This document shows, in pieces, positions 8,064 to 15,554 of a DNA stretch of 33,083 bases; positions within the stretch are counted from its first letter, which is position 1, and the number at the start of each line of letters is the position of its first letter. The DNA is from CANQBR01 sp964641395 (lineage in GTDB: Bacteria > Bacillota > Negativicutes > Acidaminococcales > Acidaminococcaceae). The notes beneath the pieces are model-generated. The model searched no databases and was not told the origin of the DNA. It saw nothing but the letters and a program-made list of their open reading frames with translations. The DNA lies in contig CAZXKQ010000022.1 of NCBI GenBank assembly GCA_964641395.1, positions 1-33,083 of the forward strand, written 5' to 3'. A program made the position numbers and the translations under genes.

Positions 8064-8092
8064 ATTGTGCCATGGAGCAGGGCATAATGCAA
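8064..8092 (-). promoter_or_regulatory. Promoter of the EamA-ferredoxin pair
   Basis: On the minus strand -35 TTGCAT (8087-8092) and -10 CACAAT (8064-8069) are 17 bases apart. The leader of about 100 bases can form a GGCGGGG/CCCCGCC hairpin near 8015-8040. Confidence 0.5.
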
Positions 8093-8153
8093 GCCCCTAG
8101 GGAAAAAAGCCGGAGCCTGGCCCCGGCCGGTTCACTCGCCGTTATATTCCTAC

Positions 8154-8182
8154 TTGACAGCTAGGGAGAAAAGCCTTATACT
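8154..8182 (+). promoter_or_regulatory. Strong promoter upstream of larE
   Basis: TTGACA (8154-8159), a 17-base spacer and TATACT (8177-8182). Transcription should start near 8189, about 325 bases before the larE ATG. Confidence 0.8.
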
Positions 8183-8188
8183 ATACCT

Positions 8189-8513
8189 ACTTAGTTTCTA
8201 GGTTGCTAGAGTTTAGCCCTGCGGCCAACCTGTAGGCCTGGCTGGGAAGCCCTAGCAGCCCCGACTTCGCTATCGTAGCTGCCCTCCCGCCTTTGACAGG
8301 CTTAGGCGGCAGGGTTCCACCCTCCGTCAGCCTCTCAGCCCTAAGCTAGGGTTTTCTCCTCCCAGCGGCGCAAATGGTGGTACTTAAGCTCCTTCTCCGG
8401 GAGGGCAGCTATGACTTTACTCCCTCAGTACAGAGGAGCAGCTAGCTGTGAAGCAAAGCCTGGTCTGGCTGCGGGCCGCAGCAGGAAAGACCGAAAGAGG
8501 AAGGGCAGTGTCT
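8189..8513 (+). promoter_or_regulatory. Long structured leader of larE
   Basis: This is the transcribed but apparently non-coding part of the gene-free stretch 7955-8513. It contains a long hairpin with arms CGCCT/AGGCG extended by CCCT/AGGG (about 8282-8314), then a terminator-like hairpin (8337-8355). The architecture resembles an attenuator or riboswitch, but I could not match it to any class I know. A short frame opening at 8411 overlaps larE and has no recognisable product. Confidence 0.45.
8337..8355 (+). terminator. Possible attenuator hairpin in the larE leader
   Basis: A 7-bp stem, AGCCCTA against TAGGGTT (one G-U), has a 3-base loop and runs into TTTT then CTCC. It is weak compared with the other terminators here but lies between a strong promoter and the gene. 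Confidence 0.4.
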
Positions 8514-9338
8514 ATGAGCGCATTAGAAGAAAAATACCAGCGGCTCCAGTCCCTGCTCCGCGCCCTGGGCAGCGTGGCCGTAGCCTTTTCCGGGGGCGTG
8601 GATTCCACCTTCCTGCTCTATGCCGCCCATCAGGCCCTAGGGGCCAAGGCGGTGGCGGTCACAGCCAAGTCCTGCTCCTTCCCGGAGCGAGAGCTGCAGG
8701 CGGCCCAGGCCTTCTGCGTCCAGCACGGCATCCGGCACCTAATCTGCGAGTCAGAAGAACTGGACATAGCCGGCTTCCGCACTAATCCCAGCAACCGTTG
8801 CTACCTCTGCAAGCGGGAGCTGTTCAGCAAGATCTGGGCCCTGGCCCGGCAGGAGGGGCTGCAGGCGGTGGTGGAAGGCTCCAACCTGGATGATAACGGA
8901 GATTACCGCCCCGGCCTCCTGGCCGTCCAAGAGCTGCAGGTGGCCAGCCCCCTGCGGCAGGCCGGCCTGAACAAGGAAGAGATCCGGCAACTGTCCAAGG
9001 CCCTGGGCCTGCCTACCTGGAACAAGCCCTCCTTCGCCTGCCTGGCCTCCCGCTTCGTGTACGGGGAGACCATCGATGAGGAAAAGCTGGCCATGGTGGA
9101 CAAGGCGGAACAGCTGCTGTTGGACTTGGGCCTGCACCAGGTGAGGGTGAGGATCCACGGCCGGCTGGCCCGCATCGAACTGGCACCGGAAGACTTCGCC
9201 CCTCTCCTGGCTGAGCGGGAAACCGTCTACCGACGCTTGAGAGAACTGGGTTTTTCCTACGTCACTCTGGATCTCCTAGGCTACCGCACCGGCAGCATGA
9301 ACGAAACCCTGCCAGCGGCCCAGGCCCGCCAGGCCTAA
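8514..9338 (+). CDS. larE: ATP-dependent sulfur transferase LarE
   Basis: The 274-residue product belongs to the PP-loop LarE family. LarE adenylates the carboxylates of a nicotinate-derived dinucleotide and adds sulfur during synthesis of the nickel-pincer cofactor of lactate racemase and related enzymes. The PP-loop SGGVDS is at residues 26-31. Cys 176 (SFACLASRF) matches the sulfur-donor position of the Lactobacillus enzyme. A CYLC pair at 96-99 gives a three-cysteine set, which in some LarE proteins is reported to bind an iron-sulfur cluster. I chose the ATG at 8514 after GAGGAAGG; the in-frame 8448 start adds a non-conserved 22 residues. No larA, larB or larC is in the window. Confidence 0.92.
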   Translation: MSALEEKYQRLQSLLRALGSVAVAFSGGVDSTFLLYAAHQALGAKAVAVTAKSCSFPERELQAAQAFCVQHGIRHLICESEELDIAGFRTNPSNRCYLCKRELFSKIWALARQEGLQAVVEGSNLDDNGDYRPGLLAVQELQVASPLRQAGLNKEEIRQLSKALGLPTWNKPSFACLASRFVYGETIDEEKLAMVDKAEQLLLDLGLHQVRVRIHGRLARIELAPEDFAPLLAERETVYRRLRELGFSYVTLDLLGYRTGSMNETLPAAQARQA

Positions 9339-9350
9339 GGCCCCCTAGAG

Positions 9351-9391
9351 AAAAAAAACAGCCTGTCCTCCCGGCCAGGGAAGGCAGGCTG
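9351..9391 (-). terminator. Terminator of the Rrf2 gene
   Basis: CAGCCTG (9359-9365) pairs with CAGGCTG (9385-9391). On the minus strand the stem is followed by eight T. It lies between the convergent larE and rrf2 genes and may also act, more weakly, on larE transcripts. Confidence 0.85.
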
Positions 9392-9404
9392 TAAGTTTAA
9401 TCCC

Positions 9405-9836
9405 TTAAATGACGTAATCATCTCCCGCAGCGCCGGTGTCCATCAGGTCGGCAATGCTGACGCTGTCCAAGTACTCATTGATCCGCCTGTCCAGGCCCTG
9501 CCAGAGGGGCAGGGTGCGGCACTCTCCCGCCCTGGGGCAGGCGGGGGCCCCCTTCTCCAGGCAGGCGACGGTGGCCAGGGAATCCTCCGTCAGCCGCAGG
9601 ATGCTGCCTACGCTGTACTGCTCCGGCGGCTTAGTGAGCTTGTAGCCCCCTCCCTTGCCCCGCATCCCCTGCAACAGCTGGGCCTTCACCAGCAGCTTGA
9701 TGATGCTTTCCAGATATTTTTCCGATATCTCCTGCCGCCGGGCGATGAGCTTCAGGGGAACGAAGTTTTCCGACCGATGCTCGGCCAGATCGATTAAAAC
9801 CCGCAGGGCATAGCGCCCCTTAGTAGATATCAACAT
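9405..9836 (-). CDS. Rrf2-family regulator, IscR-like
   Basis: The 143-residue product has the N-terminal winged helix of Rrf2 proteins (MLISTKGRYALRVLIDLAEH; recognition region EISEKYLESIIKLLVKAQLL; wing RGKGGGYKL). Three cysteines at 92, 100 and 106 sit where IscR holds its Fe-S cluster (92, 98 and 104 in E. coli). An iron-sulfur-sensing role is therefore likelier than a cysteine-free CymR type. It is divergent from cysK, so control of cysteine synthesis and of its own gene is the obvious inference. I chose the ATG at 9836, the standard family start; an open extension to 9923 overlaps the promoter. Confidence 0.9.
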   Translation of the reverse strand: MLISTKGRYALRVLIDLAEHRSENFVPLKLIARRQEISEKYLESIIKLLVKAQLLQGMRGKGGGYKLTKPPEQYSVGSILRLTEDSLATVACLEKGAPACPRAGECRTLPLWQGLDRRINEYLDSVSIADLMDTGAAGDDYVI

Positions 9837-9864
9837 TTCGGCACCCTCTCTCCCTAATAAACCC

Positions 9865-9893
9865 ATTATACCCCATGAAAAGTGGTTATTCAA
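9865..9893 (-). promoter_or_regulatory. Promoter of the Rrf2 gene
   Basis: On the minus strand -35 TTGAAT (9888-9893), 17 bases, -10 TATAAT (9865-9870). It is back to back with the cysK promoter, with their -35 boxes 23 bases apart. Confidence 0.8.
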
Positions 9894-9916
9894 GGGAAGA
9901 AATTTACAAAATTCCC

Positions 9917-9945
9917 TTGACAAGGGCTGGCTCTAGGCTTATAAT
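9917..9945 (+). promoter_or_regulatory. cysK: Consensus promoter of cysK
   Basis: A perfect -35 TTGACA (9917-9922), 17 bases, and a perfect -10 TATAAT (9940-9945). An intrinsically very strong promoter like this is normally held down by a repressor. Confidence 0.88.
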
Positions 9946-9977
9946 TACCATAATCCTAGCAGAAAGGTTGGTATAAT
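9944..9977. promoter_or_regulatory. Candidate Rrf2 operator at the cysK start site
   Basis: An imperfect dyad (ATTACCATAATCCT facing AGGTTGGTATAAT) covers the end of the cysK -10 box and the expected start site. A protein bound here would block initiation. The arms match only with gaps, so this is tentative. Confidence 0.35.
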
Positions 9978-10050
9978 GAGGGGTGGAACCCTCCCCTCCC
10001 TAGCCTGAACCTGCCCTGCTATACTTTGAAGCTTTTTAGGAGGACTGAGC

Positions 10051-10983
<933 letters not shown>

Positions 10984-11016
10984 GGATCTCCTGTAGGAAA
11001 AGACCCTGCTCTAGGG

Positions 11017-11046
11017 CTGCCTAGCGTGCTAGGCAGTCCTTTTTTT
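11017..11046 (+). terminator. Terminator of cysK
   Basis: CTGCCTAGC (11017-11025) and GCTAGGCAG (11028-11036) form a long stem, followed by TCC and seven T. Confidence 0.92.
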
Positions 11047-11106
11047 GGCAAAACCCACGGAAAGGAACTGGGAACAGCCGTAGGCCGTCCCTAGGCCGGC
11101 TCCCCC

Positions 11107-11135
11107 TTGACAGACCGGCCCCTCTATGTTAGGCT
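11107..11135 (+). promoter_or_regulatory. Probable promoter of the macro-domain gene
   Basis: A perfect TTGACA (11107-11112) is followed after 17 bases by TAGGCT (11130-11135), a weak -10 box. The expected leader is about 55 bases. Confidence 0.55.
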
Positions 11136-11198
11136 GTGCTTAAACAAAAAGAGAACGGCTCAGGGAAGGGCCGCTGCCGCCGTCAGGGAGGAATGAAC

Positions 11199-12251
11199 AT
11201 GCCGCTAGAGCTAGTTAAAGAGGACATAACCAAGTTGGCAGTAGACGCCATCGTCAACGCCGCCACCCCCAGCCTGCTGGGCAGGCGGGGCGTATCCGGG
11301 GCCATACACCGGGCCGCCGGGCCGGAGCTGCTGGCCGAGTGCCTCAGCCTGGGAGGCTGCCCCCTGGGCAGTGCAAAAATAACCCAGGCCTACCGCCTTC
11401 CCTGCAAGCACGTAATCCACACCGTGGCCCCCCGCTGGCAGGGCGGCAGCCAGGGGGAGGATGGCCTGCTGGCCTCCTGCTACCGCAATTCCCTGGCCCT
11501 GGCCTTTAATGCCGGCTGCACCACTGTAGCCTTCCCCCTGCTGGCCGCCGGCAGCTACGGCTACCCTAAGGACAGGGCCCTGCAGACCGCCCTGGACAGC
11601 ATCCGGGCCTTCCTCCTGGAGCACGAGCTGACCGTCTACCTGGTGCTCTACCGGCCGGAATACTACCAGCTCAGCCCGGAGCTGGCCCAGGAGCTAGACC
11701 GCTACATCGCCGACCATTATGAGGCGGAGGCCGAAACAGTAACTATCCAGTCCCTAGAGGAGGAAGGGATAGCCGGCCAAGCTGGGGAGGCCATCTGCTT
11801 TGAGAGTATGGCTGGGGCTGTTGCTTCCGACAAAGGCCTCATCTCTGGCTTCCTCTACAGAAAGACCGACCTGGACCAGGTTGTGGAGCAGCTGGACGAA
11901 AGCTTTTCTGCTATGCTGCTGCGCAAGATCGATGAGAAGGGGCTCAGCGATGTGCAGTGCTATAAGAGGGCCAATATCAGCCGCCAGCTCTTCTCCAAGA
12001 TCCGCAACGACCGGCCCGACCGACCCTATCGGCCTAGCAAGGTCACCGTCTTAGCCTTAGCCGTGGCCCTGGAGCTGTCCCTGGCCGAAACCCAGGAACT
12101 GTTGTTGAAGGCGGGCTTCGCCCTCTCCCCCAGCTATAAGCTGGACCTGATCGTGGAATACTTTATCAGCAAGGGCATCTACGACCTGGACAAGATCAAT
12201 CAAGTCCTCTTCAGCCACGACCAACCCCTCTTAGGGAATGCCTCCCTCTAA
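11199..12251 (+). CDS. Macro-domain protein with a C-terminal helical domain
   Basis: The 350-residue protein has an N-terminal macro domain (1-170) that should bind ADP-ribose or its derivatives. About 110 C-terminal residues (from LDESFSAMLLRKIDEKG on) form the helical, helix-turn-helix-like domain found behind many clostridial macro domains. The usual first loop NAAN is NAAT (20-23), and the usual GGGGVDGAIH is GRRGVSGAIH (28-37). The Asp used by MacroD-type hydrolases is therefore Ser 33. The second loop AAGSYGYPKD is intact. It may be a reader or an altered hydrolase. The start at 11199 has GGGAGG seven bases away; ATG 11193 is too close to it. The VWA gene follows. Confidence 0.88.
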   Translation: MPLELVKEDITKLAVDAIVNAATPSLLGRRGVSGAIHRAAGPELLAECLSLGGCPLGSAKITQAYRLPCKHVIHTVAPRWQGGSQGEDGLLASCYRNSLALAFNAGCTTVAFPLLAAGSYGYPKDRALQTALDSIRAFLLEHELTVYLVLYRPEYYQLSPELAQELDRYIADHYEAEAETVTIQSLEEEGIAGQAGEAICFESMAGAVASDKGLISGFLYRKTDLDQVVEQLDESFSAMLLRKIDEKGLSDVQCYKRANISRQLFSKIRNDRPDRPYRPSKVTVLALAVALELSLAETQELLLKAGFALSPSYKLDLIVEYFISKGIYDLDKINQVLFSHDQPLLGNASL

Positions 12252-12349
12252 CCCTGGCCTGGCTCTGCCCAGCCAAGGGCAAAAAAACATCGCCCCTTCG
12301 CCGCAAATGTAGCTTGCTAGGCTACCTCTGGGGAGGGCGCCGGCCTTAG

Positions 12350-12388
12350 AATGTAGTTGTAAGGTGAAACCGTACAACTACATTTTTT
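12350..12388 (+). terminator. Perfect 12-bp inverted repeat with T-tract before the VWA gene
   Basis: Arms 12350-12361 and 12373-12384 are exact inverted copies, extended inside by GGT/ACC, and end in six T. As RNA this is a good terminator for the macro-domain gene. It ends only four bases before the VWA ribosome site, so it could equally be an attenuator. As DNA, TTGTAA (12357-12362) and TACATT (12379-12384) lie 16 bases apart like promoter boxes, so a palindromic operator is possible too. Confidence 0.6.
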
Positions 12389-12404
12389 ACTGGAGGTAAA
12401 CAAG

Positions 12405-13052
12405 ATGAGCAAGGACATCGCAGAAGTAGTATTCATCCTGGACCGGAGCGGCTCTATGAGCGGTCTGGAGGCCGACACCATCGGCGGCTTCAACGCCATG
12501 CTGGCGAAGCAAAAAAAGCAGGAGGGCCAGGCCTACATCTCCACCATCCTCTTCGACAACGAGAGCCAGGTGCTCCACGACCGGGTAGAGGTGGAGAAGG
12601 TGGCTCCTCTCACCGACAAAGATTACTCTGTAGGCGGCTGCACCGCCCTGCTGGATGCCGTCGGCGGCGCCATCCACCACATCAGCAACATCCACAAGTA
12701 CGCCCGGGAGGAGGATGTGCCCCGGCACACCATCTTCGTCATCACCACCGACGGCTTGGAGAACGCCAGCCACCGCTACTCCAGAGGCCAGGTCAAGGAG
12801 ATGATAGAGGAGAAGAAGGAAAAGGGCTGGGAGTTCATCTTCCTGGGGGCCAACATCGATGCGGTAGAAACTGCCCGCAACTACGGCATCGCCGCAGACC
12901 ACACTGCCAACTTCATCAACGACTCCTGGGGCACCAGCCTTAATTTCATGGTGCTAAGCGACGCCCTCTCCAGCATCCGGTCTAATAAGGGGCTGAAGAA
13001 GGATTGGAAGAAGCAGATTGACCAAGATTATCAGGAGAGAAAGAAAAAATAG
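12405..13052 (+). CDS. VWA-domain protein with intact metal site
   Basis: The 215-residue protein is essentially one von Willebrand factor A domain. The metal-ion-dependent adhesion site is complete: DRSGS at 13-17, Thr 80 in GGCTALLD and Asp 116 in ITTDGLEN. It has no signal peptide or membrane helix, so it should act in the cytoplasm, where VWA proteins usually work as Mg2+-dependent assembly partners. The C-terminus is very basic (WKKQ...ERKKK). GGAGGT precedes the ATG. It follows the macro-domain gene by 153 bases containing a striking inverted repeat. The partner is unknown; a functional pair with the macro protein is inferred from order only. Confidence 0.88.
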   Translation: MSKDIAEVVFILDRSGSMSGLEADTIGGFNAMLAKQKKQEGQAYISTILFDNESQVLHDRVEVEKVAPLTDKDYSVGGCTALLDAVGGAIHHISNIHKYAREEDVPRHTIFVITTDGLENASHRYSRGQVKEMIEEKKEKGWEFIFLGANIDAVETARNYGIAADHTANFINDSWGTSLNFMVLSDALSSIRSNKGLKKDWKKQIDQDYQERKKK

Positions 13053-13096
13053 CTAGGAAGGACCACAGAGCCTAGAGGCAAGCAAGGGATGGGTGT

Positions 13097-13157
13097 AGTC
13101 CTTGGTGTGTCCTGGGAGGGCTGGTCAGCCCCCCGGCGCACCAAGGACTCGCTTTTT
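13097..13157 (+). terminator. Terminator of the VWA gene
   Basis: An 11-bp outer stem, AGTCCTTGGTG (13097-13107) with CACCAAGGACT (13139-13149), encloses a second GGG(A)GGGCTG/CAGCCCCCC stem. CGC and TTTTT follow. It lies 44 bases past the stop codon. Confidence 0.85.
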
Positions 13158-13179
13158 ATCCCCCTCAGAGGTTAAACCC

Positions 13180-13884
13180 TCACCTTCCCTCCTCTACCTG
13201 CAAGATCCTCCCGTCTATGGCCAGGGTCACCACCTGCCAGGGCAGCCTCTTGCCGCTCCGCTGCAGGGCCTGCCTTACTGCGTACTCCAGGCCGCCGCAG
13301 CAGGGCACTTCCAGCCGCACCACCGTCACCCCTCTGACGTTATTGAGGGCTAGGAGCTGGGTCAGCTTGTGGCTGTAATCCACCCCGTCCAGCTTGGGGC
13401 AGCCGATCAGGACGGTTTTGCCCTTGATGAAGTCCTCATGGAAGTTGCCGTAGGCATAGGCGCTGCAGTCCGCCGCCACTAGCAGCTGGGCCCCGTCCAG
13501 GTAGGGTGCCTGGACCGGCACCAGTTTAAGCTGTACCGGCCACTGGCTCAGCCTGCTGCAGCCAGGACCTCCTATGGCAGGGCCGGCAGGACTGAGGGCC
13601 CTAGGGGCAGAGCCAGGGCAGCCTCCCTGGAACCTGCTCCCCCCTTCTCCCTCCTTGGCCGCCTCCACCGCCGCCGCGTCATAGGCGGGAGCCTCCCGCT
13701 CTTCAAAGCTGATGGCCCCTGTGGGGCAGGCGGGCAGACAGTCCCCCAGCCCGTCGCAGTAGTCTTCCCGCAGCAGCCGGGCCTTGCCCCCTACCAGGCC
13801 TATGGCCCCCTCATGGCAGGCGGCGGCACAGGCGCCGCAGCCGTTGCATTTAGCCTGGTCGATTTTGATAAGCCTTCTCCGCAT
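13180..13884 (-). CDS. 4Fe-4S protein of the Crp/Fnr-linked ferredoxin family
   Basis: The 234-residue protein has a canonical cluster motif, CNGCGACAAAC (residues 13-23). A variant second motif, CDGLGDCLPACP, has Leu in place of one Cys, as in relatives I know. The C-terminal part carries further cysteines (AADCSAYA, GCPKLD, VPCCGGLE) that could hold another metal centre. A low-complexity, Gly/Pro-rich linker covers about 78-112. Such proteins are widespread in strict anaerobes beside a Crp/Fnr gene, and the arrangement here is exactly that, divergent with 108 bases between. It is probably a redox or nitrosative-stress protein; no reaction can be stated. The start has GGGAGG. Confidence 0.82.
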   Translation of the reverse strand: MRRRLIKIDQAKCNGCGACAAACHEGAIGLVGGKARLLREDYCDGLGDCLPACPTGAISFEEREAPAYDAAAVEAAKEGEGGSRFQGGCPGSAPRALSPAGPAIGGPGCSRLSQWPVQLKLVPVQAPYLDGAQLLVAADCSAYAYGNFHEDFIKGKTVLIGCPKLDGVDYSHKLTQLLALNNVRGVTVVRLEVPCCGGLEYAVRQALQRSGKRLPWQVVTLAIDGRILQVEEGR

Positions 13885-13919
13885 AAGTGTTACCTCCCTT
13901 GCAGAACCTCTGGTTGTTC

Positions 13920-13948
13920 TTGACTTGCTGCCCTCAGTCTAGTACAAT
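13920..13948 (+). promoter_or_regulatory. Promoter of the Crp/Fnr gene
   Basis: TTGACT (13920-13925), 17 bases, TACAAT (13943-13948). The start site is expected near 13955, just before a small palindrome. Confidence 0.75.
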
Positions 13949-13963
13949 AGGGGCCGTAAGTCT

Positions 13964-13977
13964 GTTGTAATAACAAC
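13964..13977. promoter_or_regulatory. Candidate Crp/Fnr-type operator
   Basis: GTTGT and ACAAC face each other across AATA, directly downstream of the regulator promoter and between the two divergent genes. A TTGT...ACAA core fits Crp/Fnr-type sites, suggesting autoregulation. The dyad is short. Confidence 0.4.
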
Positions 13978-13992
13978 GAAAAGGAGGTTTTT

Positions 13993-14658
13993 ATGAAGGA
14001 ATGGCTGCCCTTTTTGCGCAAGGCCCGGCTCTTCGCCGGCGTAGGGGATGAGGCCCTCCTCACCATGCTCTCCTGCCTCAAGGCCTCCCTCCAGCGCTAC
14101 AGCAGGGGGGACTACGTACTGCGGCAGGGAGACTACCTCCGCAACCTCAACCTGCTGATCCAGGGCCGGCTCCACATCCAAAGGGAGGATTACTGGGGCA
14201 ACCTGGGCCTCCTCCAGGAGCTCCGCCCGGGAGAACTGTTCGGAGAGGCCTACGCCGTGCCGGACAGCGGCCCCCTGCTCAACGACGTCATCGCCACCCA
14301 GGACAGCGTGATCCTGTCCTTCGACAGCCAGCGGGTCCTGTCCACCTGTCCCTCCGCCTGTCCCTACCACACCCAGCTGATCAAGAACCTTTTTTACACC
14401 ATCTCGGAGCGGAACCGCAGCCTGGTGCAGAAGCTAGGCTACCTGTCCCAGCGCTCCATCAGGGATAAGCTGCTGGCCTACCTCTCTGACCAGGCCCAAA
14501 AGCAGAACAGCAGCACCATCACCCTCCCCTTCAACCGGCAGCAGTTGGCGGACTTTATCGCCGTGGACCGCAGCGCCCTCTCCAACCAGCTGGCCAAGCT
14601 GCGGAGGGAAGGGGTGCTGGACTATAAGAAGAACGAATTCACCCTCCATGTGCTGTAA
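13993..14658 (+). CDS. Crp/Fnr-family transcription regulator
   Basis: The 221-residue protein has an N-terminal cyclic-nucleotide-binding-like beta-barrel (about 10-115), a dimerisation helix and a C-terminal winged helix. The recognition region LPFNRQQLADFIAVDRSALSNQLAKL (split across about 174-199) is typical. It lacks the N-terminal cysteine cluster of Fnr, but CPSACPYH before the long helix could respond to redox, metal or NO; that is inference. AAGGAGG lies before the ATG. The divergent 4Fe-4S gene is the likely target. It resembles the regulators near hybrid-cluster-protein genes in anaerobes, though no hcp is present here. Confidence 0.9.
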   Translation: MKEWLPFLRKARLFAGVGDEALLTMLSCLKASLQRYSRGDYVLRQGDYLRNLNLLIQGRLHIQREDYWGNLGLLQELRPGELFGEAYAVPDSGPLLNDVIATQDSVILSFDSQRVLSTCPSACPYHTQLIKNLFYTISERNRSLVQKLGYLSQRSIRDKLLAYLSDQAQKQNSSTITLPFNRQQLADFIAVDRSALSNQLAKLRREGVLDYKKNEFTLHVL

Positions 14659-14690
14659 AAAGGCGCTGGCCCCGGCCAGCGCCTCTCTTA
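14657..14690. terminator. Bidirectional terminator between crp/fnr and the SprT gene
   Basis: A perfect 22-base palindromic stem (14662-14671 with 14674-14683) is flanked by AAAAA on the left and TCTCTT on the right. It is stronger on the minus strand, where five T follow, and serves both convergent genes. Confidence 0.85.
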
Positions 14691-14741
14691 GTACCCTCCT
14701 TCCCGCCTGGGGCTGCCTAACCGCCTTCCGCCCCAGCCCCT

Positions 14742-15377
14742 TCACTCCTTGGCACCGCTTCCGTCTGGGGCTCCCCCATGGAAGAAGGCCTTCACCTTAG
14801 CCAGAGCCGTCTGCAGCAGCCCCTGCTCCTCCTGCCGGCCGCCGGGAGGTCGGCTCAGCACCAGGCTGTAGCGCACCATAGGCTCTTCTTCCGGCACGGC
14901 TGCCGCCTCCGCCGGGAAGCTAACCGCCCTGTAGGTGGCCAGCAGATCCAGTCCTTCCAGCCCCTGCTCTCGGATGTACTCAGCCAGCCCCGGCCCTGGC
15001 ACCACCCTGGCATAACCATTGTCCCCATCGCTGAGGGCTAGCAGCCCCGCCTCTTGGGCCACCCTGCGAAAGCTTTTGTTGTGCCAGGTGCCCCCTCTGC
15101 TAGTGTCCTTGATGCCTAGCTGCAGGCAGCGCAGGTGCACCAGTTCGTGGAGGAAGTTGGCCAGCACCAGCCGGCTGGGCTGGCAGAGGCTGGGGCGGCA
15201 GATAGACAGTTCGTAAAAGCAACGCCTCTGCCCCTCCTCCTCCCAGCACCGCAGCAGAGTGGCATAGCCGGAGGCCGTCCTATTCACCCCGTCTCCTACC
15301 ACTAGCAGGGGGCGGGGCAGGCCTCCTTGAAAGCAGTAAGCATTGAAGTGGTTGAACAGGGTTTCTAAGCAGTCCAT
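14742..15377 (-). CDS. SprT-like zinc metalloprotease-domain protein
   Basis: The 211-residue protein has an SprT-like domain: an N-terminal LETLFNHFNAYCFQGGLPRP segment, the zinc-binding HELVH at 77-81 and a third ligand His 99 in WHNKSF. No zinc-ribbon is seen after it. About 60 C-terminal residues are Glu/Pro-rich and not conserved as far as I can tell. SprT/Spartan relatives degrade DNA-protein crosslinks in eukaryotes; the bacterial role is largely unknown. I chose ATG 15377, where family homology begins, with AAGGAGG upstream. ATG 15428, with AAAGGAG, is a real alternative. It is monocistronic with its own promoter. Confidence 0.82.
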   Translation of the reverse strand: MDCLETLFNHFNAYCFQGGLPRPLLVVGDGVNRTASGYATLLRCWEEEGQRRCFYELSICRPSLCQPSRLVLANFLHELVHLRCLQLGIKDTSRGGTWHNKSFRRVAQEAGLLALSDGDNGYARVVPGPGLAEYIREQGLEGLDLLATYRAVSFPAEAAAVPEEEPMVRYSLVLSRPPGGRQEEQGLLQTALAKVKAFFHGGAPDGSGAKE

Positions 15378-15525
15378 AGTGGCAGCCCCCTCCTTCTTCC
15401 CTAGTTCGGGTTGGTTCTTTCCTTCCATCTGCAGCCACGCTCCTTTCCTCACCTGGGGCAAGTGATGCCTGGCCTTCTTAAAGGCTAAGGCTTACCCTTA
15501 TTTAAAGTAAACAAAACCCCATATT

Positions 15526-15554
15526 ATCATATATATTTAAAGTCCGTTTGTCAA
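15526..15554 (-). promoter_or_regulatory. Promoter of the SprT-like gene
   Basis: On the minus strand a perfect TTGACA (15549-15554), 17 bases, and TATGAT (15526-15531), within a markedly A+T-rich stretch. Confidence 0.8.

Noticed and set aside
8370..8410. T-box-like GGTGGTAC in the larE leader
   Set aside because: The sequence after GGTGGTAC does not continue as the conserved T-box, no specifier stem was found and larE is not a usual T-box target.
8411..8785. 124-codon plus-strand frame overlapping larE
   Set aside because: Out of frame with larE, basic low-complexity product, no ribosome site.
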